Shown here: positions 1-12,400 of the stretch, in pieces
Layout of the letters: every line of letters begins with the position of its first letter
Numbering within the stretch: the first letter of the stretch is position 1
Assembly (NCBI GenBank): GCA_030998225.1
Contig: JAPYXD010000723.1
Coordinates: forward strand, 24,507,501-24,571,500
Reading direction: 5' to 3'
DNA: 64,000 nucleotides
Source: Diplolepis rosae
Lineage: Eukaryota; Arthropoda; Insecta; Hymenoptera; Diplolepididae
Program-made: the position numbers and the translations under genes
The notes under the pieces: generated by a model
Database searches by the model: none
What the model saw: only the letters and a program-made list of their open reading frames with translations
Told to the model about the DNA's origin: nothing

Positions 1-227
1 AAAAACGAAATCTGTTTGGCTGAACTCTAAATTCACGTGACAATAATACACTTTATCCAAGTAAACGGTTGTTTCTACTTAGTTCAACTGGTTCTCTGAT
101 GGAGGGATAATAAATTGAAACGTCTAGGGATTGACCAAGAACTTCTTAGGGTAGTAAAAGCTTTGTTACATCAATAGAAATACAAAATATGGAAAGAAAA
201 TATTAACATCTTTTAGCTGATACTTAC

Positions 228-490
228 TTCGGCTTCATAACCTTCGCGAAGGTTATAGGTAAGATCATGTTGAATTTCATTTGCGAATACTTGTTGGTAC
301 TCCGGATATAATCGAAGGACATCAACCAAACCTTGCATGTTAATGCACTTGAGATCACAGTATGTCAAAGCTTTGACGTCACAACTAGATCTTACCACGA
401 CGTCTGTTGATACAATACCACTAGCGCCACCATTTCCGCCATGCGGAGTGTGCTGTATATTAATATCACTACCTACTAAATCTCCTTTAC
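228..490 (-). CDS. Elk: Elk exon: second half of the CNBHD
   Basis: The exon starts after acceptor TTTTAG with GT completing a Gly codon (GKGDLVGSD) and ends at donor GAA|GTAAGTA in phase 0. It encodes 87 codons: a variable Gly/Asn-rich loop, then [13 protein letters not shown] and [27 protein letters not shown]. The YNL triplet matches the intrinsic-ligand segment known to occupy the nucleotide pocket in ELK channels. The next exon, toward the C-terminus, lies outside the window. Two ORFs in other frames here are shadows. Confidence 0.96.
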
Positions 491-3400
491 CTAAAATCAA
501 ACAATTTATCAAAAATTAGTTGAATATATCTAGATTCAAAAATATAGATTATTTAAACAGTACAAATCCAACACGTTTTAAGTTTCATAGCTAAAGTTAG
601 GAGAAATTGTAGCAACACGAAACTAAACGAATGGCCGCGCCAGAAGAGATAATTGTGTTGATTTTGCGCAAGCACATACTTGTGTGAATCAAAAGTATTG
701 TGAACGCACTAGTGGGGAAGCCTGAATTTATTTATATACGAGATCAATTCAGTTATATATTGATCATTTTGTTCTACAACCTTTAGCCATCTTCCTGTCA
801 ACTTGAAGATTTCACGCTCATAGAAGTTCTTCCTAGTAGCGAAAAACTGAAGCAAGTGGTTTTTGACGACTTCAAATGAATCGAAGTTCACTTCGTTCAA
901 AGAATTTTAAAGAGACCGGAAAAAAAGGTGCCAAATTAGGAGAGTATGGTGGGTGCGGTGAGTAGTGTTCTTAAATGCCTGAGCATTTATGTTAAGCAAA
1001 TGTATCGGGATTTTTTACGTTAGATTTTCAGATAAATGTTTTTATAATTTTTATTTTGTTAATTAACTAGATATATTAGCAGTTTAATTGATTAAACAAT
1101 TTTTGCATGTTTGCCCCCTCAGTGAAAAAAATTGAAAAAAAATTATTATATGCTCTATGTCTCAATATAACTAGCACATATTTAATAAAAGTGGAGACTT
1201 AAGGGGGTCTCCTTATCCAGAACTTTCGAAAAATCGATTTTTTGTTTTGTTTCAATCGATGGAACTATTCTCAGAGAATATTGTCGCAAAATTTTACAGT
1301 CCATATCGGAATAGTTTTGATGGTAGAGTTCCGAGCAGTGGCTCTGCGTAAGTTGATTTTTCACCGTCTGAAAACTAAAGCGCGTTTTCTCGAAACCACA
1401 TTTTTCAAAATTGCGTGCGCGTTTAAAAAAGAACCATTAAAGCTATTATTATAAACTTTTTTTTATTTGTAGATAATTAAAATGCGCTTACAGTGAACCT
1501 TTAATTTACATGATACAGTATTTATTTTCATTATATATAACGCATTTTCAACAAAAAAAGGTTATTATATTTGTGTTTCAGATGAAAACTTTGGACAATA
1601 TCATGCACGCGATTTGAATTGTCCGTGGCGAGATGCTGCGCGGGATCTTCGGTTAGTTCGAGATTTTTTGTTGTTTTCAAATAAAAAAACTATTTTTACA
1701 AGTTCAGATATGTACCTAAATATATGTGGAAAATCGTTGACCTGTGTTTTTATTTTCTGCTTAAAAAAAATTAGGAAGAAGTACCTTTTTTTGGTTCTGG
1801 ATAAGGAGACCCCCTTAATTAAATCAGAAAATATTAAATATTTTTGAGGGCGCGTCGCGCTCGACGTGTTTAATCATGTCCGAGTTAAGAAGCAACTAGC
1901 CTTCCTCGAGACATAATGTGCTTTTAGTCGTGGAAAAACAGTACTGATGTTCGCAAAACTGTCATTGAAAGCATTGAAAGGGTCAAATATCCGAGTGGAC
2001 AAATGTTTTGATCCCTTCAATTTGTCCCCTCATCCGAAGATAGGTAAGACCGAGACCCTCAGAAAAGTTTCAGAAAAATGTCCATTGGCAGCAAATAAAA
2101 CTGTAACAAAAGAGTTTCTGTAGAAAAAAATTTGTAACACGTGCCGTCTCAAGTGCTTAAATTATCTATGAAAAAAGACAAAGGACGTAAATCAAACCAG
2201 GAGGTACGTTTATTGTTTTATGTGACTTCGGTGCGTATACGAGTTTTCATGCGTACACTCGAATTTAATCTAGTATTCATCATGAATTTTCGGTCTGCAC
2301 AGTGAAGGGGCTAAGTTGGTATATTTTCCAAAAAAATTTTTTTTACGAAAAACCCTTTACACCTGTTGGTTAATTTATCAAAAAGAAGCTATAAACATTT
2401 TTTAATGCAAATCTAAATTCTGAAATCAAAATGGGTGTAAGATTTGTAAAAGAATATCCTCCCATGTGTGAGATGGTGCATTATCACCATGAAAAAGAAT
2501 TTTTTCCTACTTCAAATGTGGCCGTTTCTTCCTGATTGTGTCAACTAACCGACCCAAAAATGGAAGCATAATATTCTGCAGTAATTCTCCAGTAATAGAA
2601 ATATGACATCAATATCAAACACCCTAGTATTTGCAACCAACATTGGAATGTTGACTGTTCGTATTTGCTCAGTATTGGCCCAATTAATTAGTATATTTAT
2701 AATAAAGTATATTTTTATTGAGTCTTACCTAATATGGCAACAACCATACTGTTTTGAACAACTTCCATACTGCCGTTGCAGAGATAATAAATATAAGAAA
2801 GAGCATCGCCCTTGTGAATAAGAAACTCTCCCGGAGCACAGAAATTGCTTCGGATATGTAGTGAGAGGAGTTTGAGGCATCCTTGAGAAGCACTTTCGAA
2901 TATTGGTAAACTTAAAATTTCTCTGTGCAAGTGCATTGATACGTCCCCTCTTAGCTCTTCTGGAAACTCTTTGAGAGTCTGGAAGAAGATGCTGAAAGTA
3001 GAGCTGGGCTATGTGGAAAATTAAAAACAGCCACCGTCATTCAAAAATTCATTCTGAAATGAATTGCATTGGTCCGTAAAATATTTCATTTATAAATTAA
3101 TACATTTTTATTATATTTGATAATATTATAGTTTTGAAAGTTAAATTTATTTAAATTAGCGAATCTCATATAAAGTATAATATTTTGACGGTACAATGCA
3201 ATTTTTTCCAGTTTGATTATAGAAAATTTGCACGAATTTCCTGAGCAATCTGTTTTCGATTCATCTAAATACGATTTTCTAATGCAATCGCCAAAACTGC
3301 CCTGGCGAAAGCTTCGGGTTTAAATTCATTCTGAATGAATTAGAGCTATTTCAAGCCATTTCCCAATCTGTTTTCGAATCATTCCAAACCAATCCGAAAA

Positions 3401-6400
3401 ACTATTTGAATCTCCTTTGATGCAAATCGTTTAAAAATCTACCGATTCCGACCTTGGAATCATCCGGATTGATTCATACTGAAAATTTGGTTCAGATCGA
3501 GCCGAGCTAGTATTAGTTCGGATTGATTGGAAGTGAAGATTTGGTTTGGATTCATTGGGATTTAAGTCTCATAATGAATCAAATAGAGTCGGATTGATTT
3601 TCAACCGGTTTGCATCGAACGAAATTCAAAACTCAATGTAGTTTACTTATATTGGCATTGGGTCATAATTTTTCATTAAAAATTAATGTTCAAGGAAACA
3701 TATCAAAGATTTTAAGAGGCAGAAAATATATTATGGGGATGAAAAAGGCAAACGTTTCGGCCACAAATGGTGGCCCTCTTCAGTGCCAACAAATTTAATG
3801 TACTTAGTGTCTAAGCTGTAAACGTGCAAAAAAAGTTATTAACACTAACATTACATTTTTTTGTTTTTTTGTTCTTTTTTAATGATATTTTATAAAACAT
3901 GCAAAACTTATGTGAGAAGGCAAGATGGCAAGCTCCAAGGTATCTAGGAACGAGACCGCTCCAAAACACAGCCCTCAAAAAAAGTGTGAGAACTCCTATC
4001 TGGCAGATCCTGTATATATTAAAAATTGTTTACGCTAGTTTTCAAACGGTACTGCTCTCTTCTCAAATCAGTTTCCTTTTTGACACCAAACAGAGTGTGC
4101 GGCTACTTCTATCTGCCGCCTCTGTGTCTTAAAGGAAAAATAGAAAATTAAAAATTGAAATAAAAACTATTAATTTTTAATTTTTTGCCCTTTTACGAAA
4201 AATAGTTTTCCTTCCGCGTTCGTGTGTTGTGATTCTGTGAAGTGCTTACTTCTTGTGGGTGTTGTGAGCCCCTTGTGGATGGTGATGTTTTTTCTGCAGG
4301 ATCTGTGCTTATTTTGTAGGAGATATCAGTGTCCATAGGTGGTTCTTGTGTGTACCTTTGAGGAGGGGCAGTTTTACGGATTCACTCTTCGCGGATCTGC
4401 CAGATAGGAGTTCTCACACTTTTTTTGAGGGCTGTGTTTTGGAGCGGTCTCGTTCCTAGATACCTTGGAGCTTGCCATCTTGCCTTCTAACATAAGTTTT
4501 GCATGTTTTATAAAATATCATTAAAAAAGAACAAAAAAACAAAAAAATCTAATGTTAGTGTTAATAACTTTTTTTGCACGTTTACAGCTTAGACACTAAG
4601 TACATTAAATTTGTTGGCACTGAAGAGGGCCCCCATTTGTGGCCGAAACGTTTGCCTTTTTCATCCCCATAATATATTTTCTGCCTCTTAAAATCTTTGA
4701 TATGTTTCCTTGAACATTAATTTTTAATGAAAAATTATGACCCAATGCCAATATAAATAAACTACATTGAATTTATTTTTGGGTCAAGATAAAAACTAAA
4801 GACATTAATACAAACATGTCTCGAAATTAAAGAAATTCAAAACGTTTTACTGGTTGGTTTAGAAATAGATTTCGGAGTGTCTCGGATTCGCTTGGATTCA
4901 ATTCCTTGGCGAAACTTTCGACAGAGTACTTATAAACATCGTATTTAAAATTTAAAGTTACTTTTAGTTTTGAATTGTGTATAAAAATATGAATGATGCT
5001 AGATTTTTTAAAAACTTTTGTAGAATGATATAGTGGTGTGTTTTATATGGGAAGCATTATATTTGTAAACTTTGAAGGTGCTTGTTTATACCTCATGTAT
5101 ATCTATGCCATGATTTAGTGACCACATCGTCTGGAAGTAGTCTTGCATCCTTTGCTTTAGCTCGTCTGGTATTTGGTGAAGAACGAGAAAATCCTTCAAA
5201 TCTCTCCATTTTGATTGATAAAGTGATCTTCTGGAATACATCCTCTGTATGATCGCAGTAACATTCCCAAATACCACTGCATGCATTAATGCTGAAATAC
5301 AAAATTTATGTTCGTTAAGAATATTTTTTATGTTTTGAATTTTCAACCTTGCATGTTCAAATACTGACCTCCTACGAGCATCGTTAAAATTGAAAATATT
5401 TTTTCCGATGTTGTGTTTGCTGATACATTTCCAAATCCTACAGACGTTAGACTGCTACAGGTGAAATATAATGCAGTGACATAGCTTTCCATATGCGTTA
5501 CATTTTGCACAGGTATTTTTAGCCTATCCGCTAAAATATGGATCCAGCCTATGCAAAGAAAACGAGATCATGCATTTTTTAAGAATTGTGCATATTTTCT
5601 TTTATTTTTGTAATTCACTGGACGTTTAATCACGTTTATTTTTATTGCCTTTCATTATTTTTGTAAGGATTTAAGGAATTTTTATATTGGCTTTAAGCTT
5701 TTCAAATAACATTTATTTATAAATAAATACGTTGGATAAAATCTTTAATAAAATGGTAATAAAATAGAGCGTATCCTATTTCCAATTGCTTTTAAATTTT
5801 TCGATTTTTATGATTTATTTCATAATTTTAATTATTTTTCACTCTGAGACTTCAAGTTTTGATTATACAAATTTGAATACAAAAGATACCACATTCTAAT
5901 ATTTTAAAATCATAATCGTATTAAAATAATAATATCATCTGTCAAAACTAACAATTCGAATTCTTGCCAAATTCTGTATATTGTTGTAAATTTTCTAAAT
6001 CTGTAATAGTCAAAAGTGACCAATGACTGGTGAAAAAACAAAGATTAAAGATAATTTTTAAATTACCTTTGTGAAATTTGTTTGTCAACTAGTCATTCTT
6101 AATTAATATATAGTATAAGATCTTTTAGTGAGTTGGCCAGTATATTCAATTATATATTAAGATGAAATCATGGGTTATTGAATTAATGATTAGAATCTCA
6201 TTTTTCCATCGGTCACGTTTTACTATTTTAGATTGGATTTAGATTATGGTATGTCTTTTAAAATGTATACATGAGAGAAATTTATTTCGAATGCCCTATC
6301 AATATAATTCATTGTGATCTCTATTGAAATATTGAGCTTGATTGAAATTGATTGCAATTCTGCTGATATGAATTCTATTGAAATGCTAAATGGAAAGTGC

Positions 6401-9400
6401 CTGCAAAAATAATTTTAATAGATTTTTTATAGAATTTTCTAAAATTTTCTTTATATTATGGTTAGTATAAGTTTATTAGATTCTTGTCAAATTTTATGAC
6501 TTTTCCCGAGAGGATATTTGTGTGCATTTATGCAAAAGAATAAATCTCCACAAAAAAGCTTTCTTAATTTTTTTTCCCAATTCCCAGCATTTTCTCGTAT
6601 AAATATTAATTTGAAGTATTTTTAATTTAGATACTACAGGGTGGGCCATCTAACATTTGAAATTTGAATCGACTATAAAAAAAAAAACTTGAGAAAACAA
6701 GTAAGTTATTGTGAAGAACTTTTTTCAGTTTCTACATGTTTGCATCCAAAAAGCATAAAAATTTGTTTTCAATATTAGCAAAATGATAGAAAAGATAAAA
6801 ACAGACGTAGATTGACTACTTTTGGTTTTGACAATGAAAACAATTTTCATGATAAATTTTGTTGAAGTTTATTTTTATCTTCTCTACCATTTCCCAAATT
6901 TTCAAAACAAAATTTTGTGTATTTTGGGCTTAAATATATAGAAACGTATAATCAATCAAAGGTAATTTCCTGATTACATGCCTTTAAAAGTCAAGTTTTA
7001 AATATGGACAATTTTAAGACCTTTTCAGGCAAACATTTTTTAAATAAAAATTGTTGTATTTGATATTATCGTAACATATTTTCTTATCAGTTTAATATTT
7101 ATTAACATTGAACAGAACTTTCATGAGACATTTTTCAACCCTCTAAATTACGCAATATTGACTGAGATTCCGGAATTGAAGAGTTTTCCAAAATAGCACC
7201 CAAGAGAGTAATGTATGTATCCTTCACAGGTAAAGGTGAATTACATTACATACATTTACGACTCCCATGCAACAGGCAAAGGCTAAGTTTTTCTCGCATT
7301 CAACTTTTATAAAGCGATGGGAAAGAAGAAAAGAAACAAAAATTATAAAGCCTTTAAAAACGGAATAACTCACAGTAATTAAAACTTCAGCGATTCTTTC
7401 TCCCAAGTTCCAGATATAGATGATAATTGTATGATATTTGCTTCTTCATAATTAGAATGAGGTAATATTTGCAAGACTTTCACAATTGTAAAGGAAGTTG
7501 AAAAAGGGTAGAGTCACTTCAAAGAATTGAAAAACTGATTTGTAATTTTTAATATTACTCTACTAATAATTTTAAAAGAAGGTGATAATCTGGGATGTGG
7601 TTGTTTGTATTTAAAAATCACTCTCTCATATACTTACAAGTAACTTCGAAGTTCTTGACTTCTGAAATCATTTCGTAATAGATCTTACAAAATTTGTATT
7701 TGTATTTGCGTATTTTGTTGTACTGATTACGAAATGATAGTAAAAATTAGTGCAAATTTTATTTTTAAGGTCACAAGGAGAAAATTATTTATATAGTACG
7801 TCGCTCTAGAATTTTATTATAAATTTCCAAATAGTTTGGTAATTTTAGACAAATATGCTTCTCCGTGTAAGGGTCATTAAAGCGGACATTGACCCCAAGT
7901 TATTTTTTCAGATTCAAGACATCCCGAGGTATTCCAGACCCATGCTCAGGATGATTCTGATTTTCAGGATGATGTATAATAGGTTTCCACCTAGGCCCTG
8001 ATACAGCTCGAGTCCCCGCGTGGGTCCAGGGTAACTCAATTTAATTTTCAGAATAAAAACACGTATTTTTTATCCTAGATTATCATTGAGGATAATTCCG
8101 CTATCCAAAAATGTTTATGCAGTTTGAGGGCCAAAAGGCCATTTGGGCCTTAATGGCCCAAAGTTGAATTTCTGTCTGCATACTACCCTCCGTATTCCGA
8201 ACGCATGCTCAGAATGATTCTATTTTTCCAAATGATGGATGATGGGTTTTTCACTGAGGCCTCAATTTTTCCCAAGGTCCCGTGCTGGCTCAACGGGACC
8301 CAAGCCAAATCGGGGCCTGAATGAAAACACATTATGCATCACACGGAAAAGCAGAATCATCCTGGAAAGGGGAAATCGCCCAGAATAGGAATCCGGAATA
8401 AAAAATACGGCCTTGGTGAAAAAATCATTATCCATTACTTGAAAAAATAGAATTATTCTGAGCATGCGTTCGGAATACGGAGGATGGTATTCAGACAACA
8501 AATCAATTTTGAGCTATTAAAGCCCAAATAGCGTTTTGGATCTGGAACTGCACAAACATTTTTGGATAGAGGAATCATCCTAAATAATAATCTAGGATAA
8601 AAAATACGTGTTTTTTTTTTCAATAAATAACTTGGGTCTTGTGGCGCCCAAGCGGGACCCCGGGACCAGTTTACGATTGCACCATAAGAAAAATCTCATG
8701 AAACCACAAAACTTTTGTATCCAACATTTTTTCTGAAAATGCAATCGTTTCGACATATTTTACCGTCCCGATTTTTTTTATGCATCCTGTATATAAACAT
8801 ATGTTTGTTGTATTTGAGGACATCCTGTATAGAAAAGAAACTATGTTTGGACATTATAAAATTGATTCTGAGCTATTGTTGAACTGAATATTAAATTTTA
8901 ATATGTCAGTTCTTCTTGAAAACGTTTAAGGAGATTTGGATTTATGCACGACAAAATTTTTTACTAAGGCAACCGATTGAATCAAGAATTTAATGAACTT
9001 AAAGAAACAATTTTTTTTTCTTGACATTTTTTTCGTATCTCGCAGAGATTTGGTGCAAAATTGAATTGTTTTATTTTTAATAAAGTTTTTCCAATTAGAA
9101 CGAAAACTAGGTGTTCGATTAAAAAGTGCTCTAAAGTGAATTGGTGAATCTTCTTGAGATGAATAATTTTGTCACGAGAATTTTTTTCGTGACTCGTATA
9201 GATTCTTTAGAAACCAAAAGTGTTTATATTTAATAACAGTATTCATTGATAAACAAGAAATATAACTCCTATGAAAAAATGGTCGCCAGGAAATTTGTAG
9301 ATCTCTTTGAAAAAAAGAATTTTGTTTTTCAACATTTCTGCCGTATATTGTATATTTAGGCGGGAAAATGGAATTTTTGATTTTTACAAAAACGTTTTTT

Positions 9401-12400
9401 ATGGATAAAACCGGAACCATTGGTCAAAAGTAGCTGGTTAACGAACTCGTCTTTTCTATTTGGCCTTTAAGAAGTGTGTCATTTTCATTCCAATCCGATA
9501 ATTCTATCACGAGTTACCGTGTTCACAGACGACAGACAGACATTTTTGTAAAAGCCGTTTTTTCCGACTCAGGGGGTCTCAAAACGTGAAGATTTGATGA
9601 AAATTTCGAAAGTTATTTTTCACATAAAACAAATACCTTCTAATATGATGAGAATGTAAAAGGAAGGGACAAAAAAGGAAAACGGGACATACTGTGATTC
9701 TCGCAAGTACATATATTTGCGAATATTAAAGTATTATCACTAGTTGGCGATTTCAGCTGCACTTTTTATTTGACAAAATATCTTCCTAAAAATTTAGAAA
9801 ATACAGCAGAAGAGAATAAAGAACGTCTGTCAACTTCGTTTGACTACAAATGTTTGCAGTTAATTGTAATTGTCGATCCATGGCCTTAAATAATCTTCAA
9901 TTATGCACTGAAAAAAATGGTTAGTAAAACCAACTACTTCGGTTTGTAAAATATGCCTCAGCTATTTTATTAGTTAGCACAACAATTTTTTTTGTTGGTC
10001 TTACTACCCAAGTTCTTGTGATAACAATTGAGATAGTAACACCAACTAAAAAAATTGTTGTGCTAACTAATAAAATAGCTGAGGCATATTTTACAAACTG
10101 AAGTAGTTGGTTTTACTAATCATTTTTTTCAGTGTGACTTTCGGCCGTGGTTTCGAGGCTACCTGGGAAATGAAAACAGTCGGCTTCACCAAATTGTGTC
10201 CGGATAAAATAAATAGTGACATTTTCATAATTTTCAACTCTACCATCAAAATTGTAAAATTATTAAATGCCGAAACGCAATATAACGAGGTCTTCCTGTG
10301 GATAAGGGGATGTCGGACGCTTGTGTAGCTCAGTTGGTTAGAGCAGTCGACGGGCAATCGAAAGACGCGCGGGCTCAAATTCCGGCATAGTCGAAAGCTT
10401 CTCTTTTTCCAAAATTTTGTTAGAATGTTCGTACTATTCATTATACGTGAGATTTAAGTAATTAAAAATGAGATACTTAGTTAGAAGTAAGCTCGAGTTC
10501 AAATCCGCACTCTGTAGCAAATAAAAATCTTTTTATATCGACAAGGGAGTTCTTGAAAATTCCCTAAACTCGTTTGTAAAATATACGGATCTGGGTCCCG
10601 GAATTATTCAATAGATTCCCATCTAACAAGTTACTGAAGAATTCAAGAATACTTAATATATTATTTTTGATTTCCCTGGGAAAAGTTCTGTAGCATTTAT
10701 AAGTCAGTAGGTCCATCATTTTTATTGATTTTTTCTCATATCCTCAACTTTGGAACGAATTCGGTAATTTTAAAAAAACTAAATTTTCCGCGTATGGGCC
10801 CGGTTGTAATAACAAAGTAATTTATCAAGTCGGGGCCAAACTTGTGATTTTTTTAGAAAAATTAAGAAGGTTCTAAACTGCCAAAATGAGTGCAGTTTTC
10901 GTAAAATTTAAAGCATGAATCGACTTAAATTTTGTGAATACGTAAACTCTCTACTCTCTAAATCTGAATCAGTCAAATTTTCACTGATTGAATCAGTAAT
11001 TTGTCTTTTCACTGATTCATCAGTGCAAAAATATTTTTCGCTGATAAATCAGTTAATTTTCACTGATTGAATCAATGAAAAAAATATTTTTCACTGTTAA
11101 TCAGTAGATTTTGACTGATTCATATTTAGAGAGTACAAACTTTTAAAATTTATTTTTAATTTGCTTACCAAGATCCCAGTCTTTGTCGTTTCGCAATCTT
11201 TCTTTTTCTGCGATGACATACCAGATGCAAGCCAACCAATGAGCAACAAGAGTGAAAAAAAGCATCAGCAACGCTAGTATCATTGCACTGTACTGAGAAT
11301 ACCTGTCCATTTTCTGGAGAAGTCGAGCCAGCCTCAATAACCTGGTGAGCTTTACCAGATGGATGTGACTGTGACCTGATTCCTGTAGAAAACAAAAATT
11401 ATTTTGATGAATTAAACGTATACATATATGTATAAGAGATTACAATGAACGTGTGAAATGCAATTTCGAAAGAGACGTTTCATCTAAAAGTTTAATATTG
11501 CGCGTTAACCACATTTTATATAGTGTCATCTTCGTACCTGTTTGTTCCCGAATGTACAGGTTTGAAGTTTAAAATAAAAATATAACCTGTTTATGACCAG
11601 GACGAAATGTCCTACTTTAAAAAGGCTATTTCCACAAGCTTTGAAGGATTTAATTTATTGTTCTAGATTAAAATATAAGTTTAAATGTCATTGGAATGGC
11701 AAATTTTTAAATCGTTTAGAATGAAATTAATAATAAAATCACTGTATTTTGCTTTAATGATAAATTTTACTTTGTTTAAATAACATTTCAAATATAAATT
11801 ACTTTAAATTATAATATTATAATAATCATTAGAAGAAATTAGTTCTTCCAAGATTATCAAATTTTCAAATTAATTAGTTGAGTTTAAAATTTTTGTTACA
11901 GCTGCAAGGCAGAGCCACTAGGCGATATAAGGATGTATTCCTGTGCGATTTGATGCCAATCGACGTTAAAATGTATATATTTCTTTAAAAAACATTAGAA
12001 AACAATTTCCTGGTCACAAGATTTACGTGAACGTATATTTTCATAATAATTTTGACCATCAAAATTGCTTTTTTTTAACAATGTACATCAAGTCTAGGTA
12101 GGTCCAGATTGCACGGGATACAGGCATTTGCGAAACAAAGTTCTACAAAATTTATAGAACTTTTCATAATTAATATAGAACTTTCAATAATTTTTCCTGA
12201 ATGTTCTGCATTTTATATTGAAAAGTTCTATAAATTTTGCAGAACCCCGTTCCGTAAATGCCTGTATCCCCAATTCTTAAACAGTTCTATAAACTTTACT
12301 AAACTATTTTTTCCGTGTAGTGCTTTTTTAGATAAAATGCATTTGTTACTAATTTTGAGAATAAAACCGGCAATTCTTTGGTACTTGATATACTCTAATG

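Larger units (their letters stand above)
491..2728. other. Elk intron (2,238 bp) between the two CNBHD exons
   Basis: The intron contains a 612-bp TTAA-flanked foldback element (1203-1814). It also holds a fragment of about 60 bp at 2215-2275 that matches 28130-28195 in opposite orientation. The remainder is AT-rich and shows no gene. The minus-strand ORF at 709-900 has no recognisable domain. Confidence 0.85.
3632..4771. mobile_element. Inverted pair of Penelope-like pseudo-LTRs, no coding part
   Basis: Two arms of about 380 bp (3632-4007 and 4393-4771) are near-perfect reverse complements around a 385-bp unrelated loop. Outer ends read CTCAATGTAGTTTACTTATA on the left and its inverse on the right. 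Each arm carries a hammerhead-ribozyme motif, a known mark of Penelope-like termini. No reverse transcriptase or GIY-YIG endonuclease is found in the loop. A diverged single copy of the same terminus lies at 62635-62900. Confidence 0.7.
2979..5091. other. Elk intron (2,113 bp) between C-linker and CNBHD exons
   Basis: More than half is the inverted Penelope-like terminus pair at 3632-4771. From about 3200 to 3620 there are diverged short repeats (variants of GATTGATTC and CGGATTGATT) with no coding signal. From 4772 to 5091 nothing is recognised. Confidence 0.85.
5549..11168. other. Elk intron (5,620 bp) between S5 and pore exons
   Basis: From 5549 to about 6640 the sequence is AT-rich with nothing recognised. 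A hairpin lies around 6640-6960, and 6960-7880 shows nothing clear. A foldback follows at 7930-8640, a dispersed repeat copy at 8870-9660, MITE pieces at 9760-9887 and 9906-10135, tRNA-derived sequence at 10318-10420, and a palindromic MITE at 10952-11134. No gene is seen. Confidence 0.85.

Noticed and set aside
8262..8501. 79-aa minus-strand ORF
   Set aside because: It lies entirely within a foldback repeat and has no recognisable motif.
10318..10395. Functional tRNA gene
   Set aside because: The A and B boxes are good but the acceptor stem does not pair, and part of the sequence recurs at 50949-51026, so it is SINE-derived.
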